Shown piece by piece: positions 16,208 through 24,568 of a stretch of DNA of 30,216 nt. Made by a program: the position numbers and the translations under genes. The notes beneath the pieces were generated by a model. It was not told the DNA's origin. It saw only the letters and a program-made list of their open reading frames with translations, and did not search any database. The DNA comes from a candidate division WWE3 bacterium CG22_combo_CG10-13_8_21_14_all_39_12 (GTDB lineage Bacteria; Patescibacteriota; 4484-211; GCA-002791395): contig PCSU01000003.1 of NCBI GenBank assembly GCA_002771355.1, positions 1 to 30,216 on the forward strand. The letters are read 5' to 3'. Numbering within the stretch: position 1 is the stretch's first letter; every line of letters starts with the position of its first letter.

Positions 16208-16876
16208 CTATAAGATTGCCAAGGCAGTTGCTGTATCCCCTTCGTTTAATTTAATTATTCGGACACCTTGTGTTTGCCTTCCTAGGCTTGGTACATCAGC
16301 AATGGGGAGTCGAATTGCCTGCCCTTTAGCGGAAGTTACCAATAAGTCACCAGACTGGTCAACATCGTCAGAGACTTCAGTTTCTTCGGGAGGTGTCTTT
16401 TCATCTATCTTGGTGATAAGACGCATGTCTACAAGATTACCTGTTTTTTTGGTTATCTTTGCAGTAAATACACCTTGTCCTCCCCTACCCTGCACACTAT
16501 AACCTGATAGTGCTGTCTGTTTTCCATATCCGTTTTCTGTTATTACGAGTAATTCACCTGCAGATTTTTGAGCATAAGCTTCTTTTTCGATTACCGTCAT
16601 GCCAACGAGCTCATCATCATTTTTAAGGAGAATACCGCGGACACCTTGTGTACTTCTACCAGTAGGTCGAACATCGTTTTCGTCAAACAATATTGATTTG
16701 CCCATTTTAGATACCAATAAAATCAGGCTGTTTCCCGATGTTGCTTTAACCGATAAAAGCGAGTCATTACTCCCGAGTGTAATAGCGAGTAGCCCACTTT
16801 GGCGAATTGCTTCGTATTCAGAAGCTTTTGTGCGCTTTACTGTTCCCTTTTTTGTTGCAAATACTAAATAGTCCAT
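16208..16876 (-). CDS. gyrA: DNA gyrase subunit A, C-terminal pinwheel fragment (split gene)
   Basis: These 222 residues are the later blades of the GyrA C-terminal beta-pinwheel, which wraps DNA and gives gyrase its supercoiling ability. Blade repeats are visible, for example FATKKGTVKRT (about 6-16), GRSTQGVRGI (about 73-82), TENGYGKQTALSGYSVQGRGGQGV, and TSAKGQAIRLPIADVPSLGRQTQGV. An acidic linker rich in Asp and Glu (about 160-175) interrupts the last part. The reading frame is -1 relative to the upstream gyrA fragment: its ATG comes two bases after the TAA of that fragment. It has no promoter or ribosome binding site, so expression would need translational coupling or frameshifting. Alternatively the break is a sequencing error in the A-rich junction. 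Together the two parts give about 899 residues, a normal GyrA length. Confidence 0.85.
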   Translation of the reverse strand: MDYLVFATKKGTVKRTKASEYEAIRQSGLLAITLGSNDSLLSVKATSGNSLILLVSKMGKSILFDENDVRPTGRSTQGVRGILLKNDDELVGMTVIEKEAYAQKSAGELLVITENGYGKQTALSGYSVQGRGGQGVFTAKITKKTGNLVDMRLITKIDEKTPPEETEVSDDVDQSGDLLVTSAKGQAIRLPIADVPSLGRQTQGVRIIKLNEGDTATALAIL

Positions 16877-16878
16877 TG

Positions 16879-18912
16879 TTATTTTTTAGTCTTTTTTGTT
16901 TTTTTCTCCTCAACACTACGGGTGAGGATACTTGTTACAAATTCGTCTTGGTCTATTCCAATTATGTTTACTACAGGTGTACCTCGAGCTGCCCGTGACG
17001 ACTCTGGAATATCCCAAACTCGTTTGCCAAAAACTTTACCCTTACTTGTAAAGAATAATACATGATCATGTGTATTAGCGCTTACTACATTTCTAATAAT
17101 GTCTTCGTCTTTTAGATTACCACTGGTAACACCTTTTCCGCCACGTGATTGAGTTCTAAAATTTTGTGGACTTACTCGTTTGATGTAACCACTTTTACTG
17201 ATAAGAACGACTGTTTCTTCTTGTTTAACTAATGATTCTTCACTGATTTCGCCGGGTCGTCCTTTGTAGACTTTAGTTCGACGGGCATCACCATGGGTAT
17301 CAGAGAGTTCCTGTAATTCATCTTTAATAACTTGAACAACTACATCTGGAGTAGTTAAGGTGTTTTTGAGTTCCTTAATTCTGTTGGTAATTTCTTTAAG
17401 TTCATTGAGGATTTTTTCTCGTTCTAGTGCAGCTAGTCTTCGTAGTTGCATTTCTAAAATCGCGTTTGCCTGAATCTCTGTGAGTTTAAAGCGAGTCATA
17501 AGATTCATACGAGCCTCGTCAGCATCAGCGCTTTCTCGAATAGTTTTTATCACTTCATCCAGATTGTCTAATGCAATTTTTAATCCCTCTAATATGTGGT
17601 TACGATGGAGAGAATTAATTAATTCGTGTGCTGTTCTGCGCAAAATAACTTCTTGGCGATGATTAAGATATGCAACCAAAATTCCCTTTAAGGTAAACAT
17701 GCGTGGAACCTGGTTATCGAGTGCAACCATGTTTGCATGAAACACCTGTTGCATAGTTGTATATTTGTAGAGTTGGTTTAATACGCTTTGTGGATTTCCA
17801 CCACGTTTTAGTTCCACAACAATCTTTAAACCATCACGACCACTTTCATCTCTTAAGTCAGAAATATCAGATATTTTTCCATCTTTAACAAGGTCTGCAA
17901 TTTTAGTTATGAGAAGTGCCTTGTTCTGTTGGTACGGGAGTTCAGTGACTTCAATATGCATTTTACCCTGTGTTCCTTCAACAATATTGGCTTTTGCGCG
18001 CATAATGACACTTCCCCTACCTGTAGCGTACATCTGAAGTACCTGCTCCTTGTCATAAATCTCTCCTCCTGTAGGAAAATCAGGGCCTGGGATATGTTGA
18101 TACAAATCCTCAACCGTGATTTCAGAATCATCCACATAAAAGTGGGTTATGTCAGGACGCATAAAATATGGGGCTTCTTGGTCATATTGATCATAAAATT
18201 TGATCATTCTGGCATGTAGTTCAGGGCTTTCGCTTTTGATCGCATTATCATCCTTAAGGACTATGGGAGAGGTGTTGTTTAAAATGTGTAAGAGTGCACT
18301 TACAATTTCTTTTAGGTTATGAGGAGCAATTTTGGTTGCCATACCAACAGCAATACCATCAACACCGTTTGCAAGCAGGTATGGGAATTTAGCAGGTAGA
18401 ACTTCAGGTTCTTGTTCAGAACCATCAAAGTTGCTCAAGAAACCAACTGTATTTTTATCGAGATCTTCCAAAATTTGCATTGCAATCTTTTGGAGTCTTG
18501 CCTCAGTGTATCGATGGGCTGCAGGAGGATCGCCATCCATTGAACCAAAGTTTCCTTGTCCATCTACAACCGGGTATCGTAAACTCCAGTCCTGTGCCAT
18601 GCGAACCATGGTTTCGTATACTGCAACGTCACCATGCGGATGGTATTTACCAATTGTTTCACCAACGATACGTGCTGATTTTTTGTATGCTGATCCAGGA
18701 GTTAAACCCAAAACACGCATTGCATATAAAATTCTACGTTGGACAGGTTTTAATCCGTCTCTTACATCAGGAAGTGCACGGGCAACAATAACACTCATAG
18801 CATAGTCCAAATAGGACTTTTCCATTTCTTCAACAATAGAAACGTGTTTTACATTTCCATACGAAGTTAATTCTGTTGTTCCTGTTTTTGAGTTTAGTGG
18901 TTCTGATGACAT
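16879..18912 (-). CDS. gyrA: DNA gyrase subunit A, catalytic part and first pinwheel blades (split gene)
   Basis: This 677-residue part contains the winged-helix/tower breakage-reunion domain and the start of the pinwheel. The catalytic tyrosine is Y135 in AAHRYTEARL. The quinolone-determining stretch reads HPHGDVAVYETMVRMAQ, so the positions equivalent to E. coli S83 and D87 are V96 and E100. The GyrA box is present as QSRGGKG, which identifies gyrase rather than topoisomerase IV. The protein then runs into a Lys-rich tail (EEKKTKKTKK) and stops inside the C-terminal domain; the missing blades are encoded by the next frame, starting at 16876. ATG 18912 aligns with the family opening and lies 11 bases after the stop of the pyrophosphatase gene, so the two are probably co-transcribed. 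Confidence 0.95.
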   Translation of the reverse strand: MSSEPLNSKTGTTELTSYGNVKHVSIVEEMEKSYLDYAMSVIVARALPDVRDGLKPVQRRILYAMRVLGLTPGSAYKKSARIVGETIGKYHPHGDVAVYETMVRMAQDWSLRYPVVDGQGNFGSMDGDPPAAHRYTEARLQKIAMQILEDLDKNTVGFLSNFDGSEQEPEVLPAKFPYLLANGVDGIAVGMATKIAPHNLKEIVSALLHILNNTSPIVLKDDNAIKSESPELHARMIKFYDQYDQEAPYFMRPDITHFYVDDSEITVEDLYQHIPGPDFPTGGEIYDKEQVLQMYATGRGSVIMRAKANIVEGTQGKMHIEVTELPYQQNKALLITKIADLVKDGKISDISDLRDESGRDGLKIVVELKRGGNPQSVLNQLYKYTTMQQVFHANMVALDNQVPRMFTLKGILVAYLNHRQEVILRRTAHELINSLHRNHILEGLKIALDNLDEVIKTIRESADADEARMNLMTRFKLTEIQANAILEMQLRRLAALEREKILNELKEITNRIKELKNTLTTPDVVVQVIKDELQELSDTHGDARRTKVYKGRPGEISEESLVKQEETVVLISKSGYIKRVSPQNFRTQSRGGKGVTSGNLKDEDIIRNVVSANTHDHVLFFTSKGKVFGKRVWDIPESSRAARGTPVVNIIGIDQDEFVTSILTRSVEEKKTKKTKK

Positions 18913-18923
18913 ATTTTTACAAT

Positions 18924-19868
18924 TTATAAACTTTCAATCGCCTGTTGTATTTGTGGTGCAAACTCTTTTTTGCGAGATAGTTTGGCGCCAATATCAAGTA
19001 TATTATCATTAACAATCGTTTGGCCAAAAGCTTTTTGAAGGATTAACCCCTCTTCATCAGTAGTAAAAAGCATTTTAGTATTTATTTCAAGCACATCACT
19101 AACTGCACAAAAAATATAATCCACACCTTGTTCTTTTTTAATGTCATTCATTGCGTTAACCAGCGAGTTTTTTTCATCTAACACTTGTGATTGTTCAACC
19201 GTTTCAATTTGGTTTATAAGTACCTTTTTATTACTCATTTCAAATACTTTATAATCCTTTGAAACGATTTCTTGTGGTGACATTCCCTGTGTATTTGATT
19301 TTGCTTTAAAAAGCTCCAATGTAAATGCATCAATATCAGAAACGTGGGCAATTGAAGCCAATTCTTGTGCAAATTGTTTATCGTTACCAGTCGTAGTTTG
19401 TGCTCTGAACCCAACAGTATCAGACAAAATTGATGCAAGCATAATACCCGCAATGTTTTGAGGAGGTGTAATGTTATTTTGCTTCATCAAAAACCATACT
19501 ATACTGCAGGTTGAACCCCACGGCTTTATTGTAATGTAGATTGCTGGTAATTGAATATTGGTAAGGTGGTGGTCAATAATTTCGGTGATAGATTCATTGG
19601 TAATTGCTTCGTGTCGTTGAGAAGGTTCATTGTGATCCATCAATACAAAGGTATCTTCCGGATTTAGGGATTCTGCTAGTAATACAGGTGGTACCGTCAC
19701 ACCAAATTTTTCAAAAACGTATTGAGTTTCAGTATTAATGTCTTGTGTTATTACGGCAGTACTTGCCTCATGTCCAAAGCAAGGTGCTTTATCAAACAGA
19801 TATTGAGCTGCAACAGCAGATGCAACTGTGTCTAGGTCTGGCTTTATATGTCCTATTACGTATGTCAT
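18924..19868 (-). CDS. ppaC: Manganese-dependent inorganic pyrophosphatase, family II
   Basis: This DHH-family phosphoesterase hydrolyses pyrophosphate to two phosphates, pulling forward polymerase and ligase reactions. The metal site is readable: H7, D11 and D13 in GHIKPDLD, D78-H79 in VLMDHNEPSQ, D99-H100-H101 in IIDHHLT, and D150 in SDTVGF. The C-terminal substrate-binding DHHA2 domain ends in LSRKKEFAPQI with the conserved SRKK. The length of 314 residues is normal for the family, and no CBS-domain insertion is present. The gene sits between gyrB and gyrA on the same strand, downstream of a hairpin that may terminate gyrB, and 11 bases ahead of gyrA. Confidence 0.93.
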   Translation of the reverse strand: MTYVIGHIKPDLDTVASAVAAQYLFDKAPCFGHEASTAVITQDINTETQYVFEKFGVTVPPVLLAESLNPEDTFVLMDHNEPSQRHEAITNESITEIIDHHLTNIQLPAIYITIKPWGSTCSIVWFLMKQNNITPPQNIAGIMLASILSDTVGFRAQTTTGNDKQFAQELASIAHVSDIDAFTLELFKAKSNTQGMSPQEIVSKDYKVFEMSNKKVLINQIETVEQSQVLDEKNSLVNAMNDIKKEQGVDYIFCAVSDVLEINTKMLFTTDEEGLILQKAFGQTIVNDNILDIGAKLSRKKEFAPQIQQAIESL

Positions 19869-19886
19869 ATTGTTTTTTTTAGCTAG

Positions 19887-19919
19887 TCCAAAAGATTGAC
19901 GGCCCTATGAGGTCAATCT
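19887..19919 (-). terminator. Probable terminator downstream of gyrB
   Basis: On the minus strand AGATTGAC (19919-19912) pairs with GTCAATCT (19900-19893), an 8-bp perfect stem with an 11-base loop, followed by TTTT. The U tract is short, so termination may be partial and allow readthrough into ppaC. Confidence 0.5.
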
Positions 19920-19941
19920 ACACCTAATTAACGAGCTTATA

Positions 19942-19971
19942 AGTTACCATATTAGGCGTTTATAGGTAACT
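19942..19971. repeat. Inverted repeat at the gyrB stop codon
   Basis: AGTTACC (19942-19948) and GGTAACT (19965-19971) form a perfect 7-bp inverted repeat with a 16-base centre; it overlaps the gyrB stop codon at 19970-19972. No T run follows on the minus strand, so it is more likely an mRNA 3'-end hairpin or protein site than a terminator. Confidence 0.45.
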
Positions 19972-21988
19972 AAATATCCAAGTTTGCCATTTTTGCGTGT
20001 GTTTGTATAAACCGCCTGCGGGGAAGCACTTCTTCACCCATTAAAACCCTAAACGCTTCATCAGCTCTGGCACTGTCGTCAATAGTAACTTTTTTAAGGA
20101 TTCGTGTTTCAGGGTTCATGGTTGTTTCCCACAATTGTTCGGGGTTCATTTCTCCCAAACCTTTAAATCGTTGGATAGACATATTTTCAGGTTTCATTTT
20201 AGTGGATTTTTCCAAGGCTTTTACTGTTTCGTCGCGTTCTTCATCTGAAAATACATGTCTAATTTCTTTACCCGCTTTTATCCTAAATAGTGGTGGTTGC
20301 GCGATATATACATACCCATTCTCAACCAATGGTTTGAGTTGACGGTATAAAAATGTAAGCACAAGAGTTGTAATGTGTTCACCATCAACATCAGCATCGT
20401 TCATAAGAATAATACGATGATACCTAAGGTTTTCAAGATTCATCTCATCTCCTACTCCAGAACCAAGTGCAATAAGTACTTCTCGAAGACGTTCGTTTGC
20501 AAGAACCCTATCAATACGATTTTTTTCAGAGTTAATAGGTTTTCCTGTAAGTGGCAAAATTGCCTGGAATTGACTATCCCGTGCCTGTTTTGCACTTCCT
20601 CCCGCACTATCTCCCTCAACAATATAGATTTCTGCGTTTTCAGGGTTTCGTTCTCTACAGTCAGCTAATTTACCAGGAAGGCTTGCAGATGCCAGTGCGC
20701 TTTTACGCAAAACGGTTTCGCGTGCTTTTTTAGCAGCAGTCCTGGCTTGTTGTGCAAGTTGGGCTTTTCCAATAATAGTACGTGCTTCAGTTGGGTGTTC
20801 TGCCAAATATGTTGAAAATGCTTCACCAAGTACCGACTCAACAGCAGAACGAATCTCTGGGTTTCCAAGTTTTCGTTTTGTTTGTCCCTCAAATTGAAGG
20901 TTTTGTGAGTTCATTTTTATAGAAATAATTGCACTCATACCTTCGCGGATATCATCTCCACTTAAGTTTCCATCTTTTTGATCATCAATGAGTTTTTCTT
21001 TACGGGCATAATCATTAATAACTCGAGTAATTGCAGTCTTGAATCCAACTTCATGTGATCCGCCTTCGTATGTATTAATGTTGTTTACAAACGACATGAG
21101 ATCTGAGTGGTATTCGTCATGGTAGGTAATGGTAAGTTCAATATTTACTGATTCACCAGGGTTTGTTTCAATGTCTTGTTTGATGTAGAACGGTTCTTTA
21201 AGAAGAATCTTGTGGTTACGGTTTACATGCCGTAAAAAGGATTTAAGCCCTCCCTCGAAGTAAAATTGGTATGTCGTTGTCTCGGCAGTTGGGTCTCTAT
21301 CGTCAATAAGATAAAAGGTCAACCCGGCAGTCAAAAAGGCATATTCTCTTAATTGATTAACAATACGTGTGTATTCAAAACCGTTTTCTACAGTTGTAAA
21401 TATTGAAGGATCTGGCATAAAGGTAACTGCAGTTCCTGTTGGTTGGGTCCAGTTACTTAAGATTCCTGACCATGGGTCACTTGATTCTGGAGAAAATACT
21501 TTCTCTCCAGCAATGGCTTTTTTGATAAGTTTTGATTCAACGTTACCTTTTGAATACTCTTGAATGTAGGTGTTTTTATCTTTTTTGACCTCTACTTTCA
21601 TTTTCTCACTGACAGCATTAACAACAGATAGACCAACACCATGAAGACCGCCACTAACTTTGTAGCCCTCTCCTGAAAATTTACCACCTGAGTGAAGAGT
21701 CGTGAGCATGACTTCAAGTGCACTCTTTTTATATTTGGGCATAATGTCAACAGGAATACCACGTCCGTTATCAACCACGGAAACGGTATTATCGGAATGA
21801 AGGGTAACCCAGATACTGTCAGCGTAGCCGTTTAAAGCTTCATCAACTGAGTTATTTACCATTTCGGTTAAAAGGTGATGGTAACCATATGAACCGGTAT
21901 CCCCGATATACATTGCGGGGCGTTTACGGACTGGTTCGAGTCCTTCGAGAACTTGTATTGCGCTTGCGTCGTACGATTTTTCTGCCAT
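19970..21988 (-). CDS. gyrB: DNA gyrase subunit B
   Basis: This 672-residue protein is the ATPase subunit of gyrase. The GHKL ATP site is present: E42 and N46 in EMVNNSVDEAL, VVDNGRGIPVD, and the lid SGGLHGVGLSVVNAVS. The transducer follows, then the TOPRIM domain with EGDSAGG (about residue 456) and DADVDG (about 531), and the C-terminal QRFKGLGEMNPEQLWETTM motif. The position equivalent to E. coli D45 is Asn. There is no large insertion like the one in proteobacterial GyrB, so the length is near that of Gram-positive GyrB. A -10 TACAAT lies 12 bases before ATG 21988, with TTGAAA 15 bases further up, and no Shine-Dalgarno is seen. It is transcribed in the same direction as ppaC and gyrA and downstream of the delta-prime gene. 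Confidence 0.96.
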   Translation of the reverse strand: MAEKSYDASAIQVLEGLEPVRKRPAMYIGDTGSYGYHHLLTEMVNNSVDEALNGYADSIWVTLHSDNTVSVVDNGRGIPVDIMPKYKKSALEVMLTTLHSGGKFSGEGYKVSGGLHGVGLSVVNAVSEKMKVEVKKDKNTYIQEYSKGNVESKLIKKAIAGEKVFSPESSDPWSGILSNWTQPTGTAVTFMPDPSIFTTVENGFEYTRIVNQLREYAFLTAGLTFYLIDDRDPTAETTTYQFYFEGGLKSFLRHVNRNHKILLKEPFYIKQDIETNPGESVNIELTITYHDEYHSDLMSFVNNINTYEGGSHEVGFKTAITRVINDYARKEKLIDDQKDGNLSGDDIREGMSAIISIKMNSQNLQFEGQTKRKLGNPEIRSAVESVLGEAFSTYLAEHPTEARTIIGKAQLAQQARTAAKKARETVLRKSALASASLPGKLADCRERNPENAEIYIVEGDSAGGSAKQARDSQFQAILPLTGKPINSEKNRIDRVLANERLREVLIALGSGVGDEMNLENLRYHRIILMNDADVDGEHITTLVLTFLYRQLKPLVENGYVYIAQPPLFRIKAGKEIRHVFSDEERDETVKALEKSTKMKPENMSIQRFKGLGEMNPEQLWETTMNPETRILKKVTIDDSARADEAFRVLMGEEVLPRRRFIQTHAKMANLDI

Positions 21989-22036
21989 AGAACGTTTATT
22001 ATTGTAGCATTAATTAAAAACTTTCAAACATATATG

Positions 22037-22693
22037 TTATGTTAACTTCAGTTCTTTTGCGTTTTGGGCTATGTGGAGGAATAAAATCTCAAGGTTAAGT
22101 TGAATGTTTCCATTTGCGGCTATATGTTTTTTAGTCTCAATAAGTTGTTTTAATGTAGAGGATTTTGTGTTCGTATTATTTTTAGATAGTGTTGTTCCCC
22201 ACTCTTCCAGGGAATCCACCATCATAGATCGATCAGTTTTTGCCAAACTTTCTGCTGCATGAAGAGCTGTTTTTTGAGATGTGATAATTGGAAACTCACT
22301 ATAGGACTTACTATCTGTTGTAATGATAATCTCCTTTGACCACGGTGTGTTTTGAGGAATGTCTTCAAGTGAATTAATTCGTTGGCATCTACTAATAATG
22401 GTAGGAAGAAGCATTGTTTCTTGAGGTGTTGTTAATATAAGTGTTGTGTGTGGGGAGGGTTCTTCAAGAGTTTTAAGAAGTGCATTTTGTGCTTCAACTC
22501 CAATAGTATTCGCTTGTGCAATTACTACTACCTTAAACGTTCGTGAAAATGGTTTTGTTTGTGACCATGAAATTAGTTTTCTTATGATATCTATGCCGTA
22601 CCCAGATTGAGAATCAATAAGAAAATTATCTGGATGACTTTTTAATGAAACCTTGTCGTGATGGTCAATAACAATATACGAGCTTGACGCCAT
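22037..22693 (-). CDS. DNA polymerase III delta-prime-like subunit, short form
   Basis: The recognisable core is AQNALLKTLEEPSPHTTLIL (about residues 68-87) followed by LLPTIISRCQRI. This is the sensor and SRC-motif region (S101-R102-C103) of clamp-loader delta-prime and gamma/tau subunits. At 218 residues it is far shorter than HolB (about 330). The Walker A part of the first AAA+ lobe is absent, which fits delta-prime because that subunit does not hydrolyse ATP. The C-terminal collar region is short and weakly conserved. Its SRC motif would supply the Arg finger to a neighbouring subunit. ATG 22693 lies nine bases after a TATACT on the minus strand. The upstream region is shared with the divergent pilB gene, leaving only 25 bases between the two starts. 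Confidence 0.82.
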   Translation of the reverse strand: MASSSYIVIDHHDKVSLKSHPDNFLIDSQSGYGIDIIRKLISWSQTKPFSRTFKVVVIAQANTIGVEAQNALLKTLEEPSPHTTLILTTPQETMLLPTIISRCQRINSLEDIPQNTPWSKEIIITTDSKSYSEFPIITSQKTALHAAESLAKTDRSMMVDSLEEWGTTLSKNNTNTKSSTLKQLIETKKHIAANGNIQLNLEILFLHIAQNAKELKLT

Positions 22694-22712
22694 AGTACTA
22701 AAAGTATAGCAT
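22684..22712 (+). promoter_or_regulatory. Overlapping divergent promoters of pilB and the delta-prime gene
   Basis: Plus strand: TTGACG (22684-22689), 17 bases, TAGCAT (22707-22712), six bases before GTG 22719. Minus strand: TATACT (22708-22703), nine bases before ATG 22693. The two -10 regions share bases, so polymerase cannot occupy both at once. Both messages should be leaderless or nearly so. Confidence 0.5.
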
Positions 22713-22718
22713 GAGATT

Positions 22719-24431
22719 GTGGCTCAAAAGACCGATTTAGTAACTGTTCTGACGCAAGAAGACGTCTTAACTGAGGAGAAGGCATCTCAAGTACGTGTTG
22801 AACAAATCACGTCTGGGATTTCTATTGAACAAATTATTCAGGATAAAGGGTGGGCTACGGAAAGTCAGATTGTGAGTGCACGCGCCAAGATGCTCAACAT
22901 GCCTTTTGTTGACGTTGCAAGTCTTTCGGTTTCTCCTGATGTTATTGCAAAAATACCTGAGTCAGTTGCAAGGCACTACACGCTTGTTCCCGTTACCATA
23001 GAGGATGGAATCCTTCAGGTTGCTATGAAAGACCCACTGGATTTACAGGTAATAGAGTTTTTGGAAACTAAAACAAGTTTAAATATAAAGCCGGTTCTTG
23101 CGGTCCCTGAAGATATTATTCAATCGATAAATAAAAACTATAACGTTGGAATCGAAAAAGAAGTGACCGCTGCTCTTCGAGAAACCGAAAGTGAAGTTGA
23201 CAAAGTCGAAAAGGAATTGAAAACTCTCGAAGATGCTCAGGATATGATCAAGTCAGCTCCGGTGGCTCGAATTGTATCTACTACACTTGAGTATGCAATT
23301 AAATCAAAAGCATCTGATGTACATATTGAACCACTTGAAGATAGGACAAGGGTACGTTTTAGGATTGATGGTGTGTTACGAGAGCGTTTGTCGCTCCCCC
23401 CTCGAGTTCATGACTCTGTGGTTTCTCGAATCAAGATTCTCTCACATATGAAAATTGATGAAAAACGTATTCCACAGGATGGACGATTTTCTTTTGCTGC
23501 TGGAAAAGAAGAGGTCGATTTACGTATCTCAACGTTGCCAACAAATCATGGTGAGAAGGTTGTTATGCGACTATTAAGAAAAAGTGCAAAGGTTCTTACT
23601 CTTGATCAACTCGGTATGGTTGGGTCTGCTCGCAAAAACTTTAAAGATGTTATTCATAAGTCAAATGGAATTGTATTGGTAACGGGTCCAACAGGAAGTG
23701 GTAAAACAACTACACTGCGTACGGCACTGACTATGATTAATAATGTTGATGTTAATATTTCTACGCTTGAAGATCCTGTTGAATATAGTATTCCTGGGGT
23801 CAATCAAAGCCAAATTAATCCTCAAGCAGGTTTTACATTTGCAACTGGATTACGGTCACTTTTACGACAGGATCCTGACGTGATTATGGTTGGTGAGGTC
23901 CGTGATAAAGAAACTATGGAGTTAGCAGTTCAAGCTGCCCTCACAGGTCACCTAGTGTTTTCAACATTACACACAAACTCTGCAGCAGGGGCATTGCCTC
24001 GACTTTTGGATATGGGAGCAGAACCATTTTTACTGGCTTCAACCATTCAAATGATTGTTGCACAGCGCCTCGTTCGTTCAGTAAACATGGACTCTATGGA
24101 AACATATACACCAGATGAGAAGGTTGAAAAAATGATTAGAGAAAGTTTAGGAGGGTTATTTCCAAAAGAAATTACCCCTGGAAAGCTTGAACTTATTAGA
24201 ATAAAGCCCGATGCTGATACCTCTACCGCTTACAGTGGTCGAATTGGAATTTATGAGGTTCTCGTAATGAATGAAAAGATTGCCAGGCTGGTTTTAGAAC
24301 ACGAAACAGCTGATAGGGTTGAAGAACAAGCTGTAGCTGATGGGATGATACGTATGATTCAAGATGGGTTTTTAAAAGCAGTACAGAAGCAGACTACTCT
24401 TGAAGAAGTCTTAAGAGTTATTCAGGATTAA
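22719..24431 (+). CDS. pilB: Type IV pilus assembly ATPase PilB (GspE family)
   Basis: This hexameric motor ATPase drives pilus extension. The N-terminal part (about 10-150) resembles the MshEN/T2SSE-N domain. It is followed by the charged linker EVDKVEKELKTLED and the motor core: Asp-box KASDVHIEP, Walker A GPTGSGKT (323-330), Walker B region DPDVIMVGEVRD and His-box TGHLVFSTLHTN. The zinc-binding CxxC pair usual after AQRLVR is missing; the segment here is RSVNMDSMETYTP, without cysteine. The length of 570 is typical. The GTG at 22719 is chosen because the frame begins there and a promoter ends six bases upstream. PilT and PilC follow on the same strand; PilT has its own -10, so PilB may be transcribed alone. 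Confidence 0.93.
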   Translation: MAQKTDLVTVLTQEDVLTEEKASQVRVEQITSGISIEQIIQDKGWATESQIVSARAKMLNMPFVDVASLSVSPDVIAKIPESVARHYTLVPVTIEDGILQVAMKDPLDLQVIEFLETKTSLNIKPVLAVPEDIIQSINKNYNVGIEKEVTAALRETESEVDKVEKELKTLEDAQDMIKSAPVARIVSTTLEYAIKSKASDVHIEPLEDRTRVRFRIDGVLRERLSLPPRVHDSVVSRIKILSHMKIDEKRIPQDGRFSFAAGKEEVDLRISTLPTNHGEKVVMRLLRKSAKVLTLDQLGMVGSARKNFKDVIHKSNGIVLVTGPTGSGKTTTLRTALTMINNVDVNISTLEDPVEYSIPGVNQSQINPQAGFTFATGLRSLLRQDPDVIMVGEVRDKETMELAVQAALTGHLVFSTLHTNSAAGALPRLLDMGAEPFLLASTIQMIVAQRLVRSVNMDSMETYTPDEKVEKMIRESLGGLFPKEITPGKLELIRIKPDADTSTAYSGRIGIYEVLVMNEKIARLVLEHETADRVEEQAVADGMIRMIQDGFLKAVQKQTTLEEVLRVIQD

Positions 24432-24557
24432 CAGGTATGGGTATATTAGGTAAATACTAAAACTAAGTGACACTGTAAGCCAATACCTTATTTTAAAGTA
24501 AACGTTTGGCAGAGGTTTTATATCACATATTGCATGTATAAAAGAAAGACGTTACAG

Positions 24558-24563
24558 TATAAT
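24558..24563 (+). promoter_or_regulatory. -10 element of pilT
   Basis: A perfect TATAAT ends five bases before ATG 24569. It overlaps the alternative in-frame TTG start at 24563, which therefore cannot be transcribed from this promoter. The 137-base gap after pilB holds no other clear element apart from a weak AGGTAT/ATACCT inverted repeat (24433-24438, 24483-24488). Confidence 0.55.
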
Positions 24564-24568
24564 TGACA

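Noticed and set aside
16882..16897. A AAA AAG slippery heptamer near the end of the first gyrA frame as the site of programmed -1 frameshifting
   Set aside because: A slip there reads GAC TAA and stops at once, so it cannot join the two gyrA parts; only the later AAA AAA TAA site could.
18332..18805. 157-residue ORF on the plus strand
   Set aside because: It is antisense to the conserved catalytic part of gyrA and shows no family motif; codon bias of gyrA explains the open frame.
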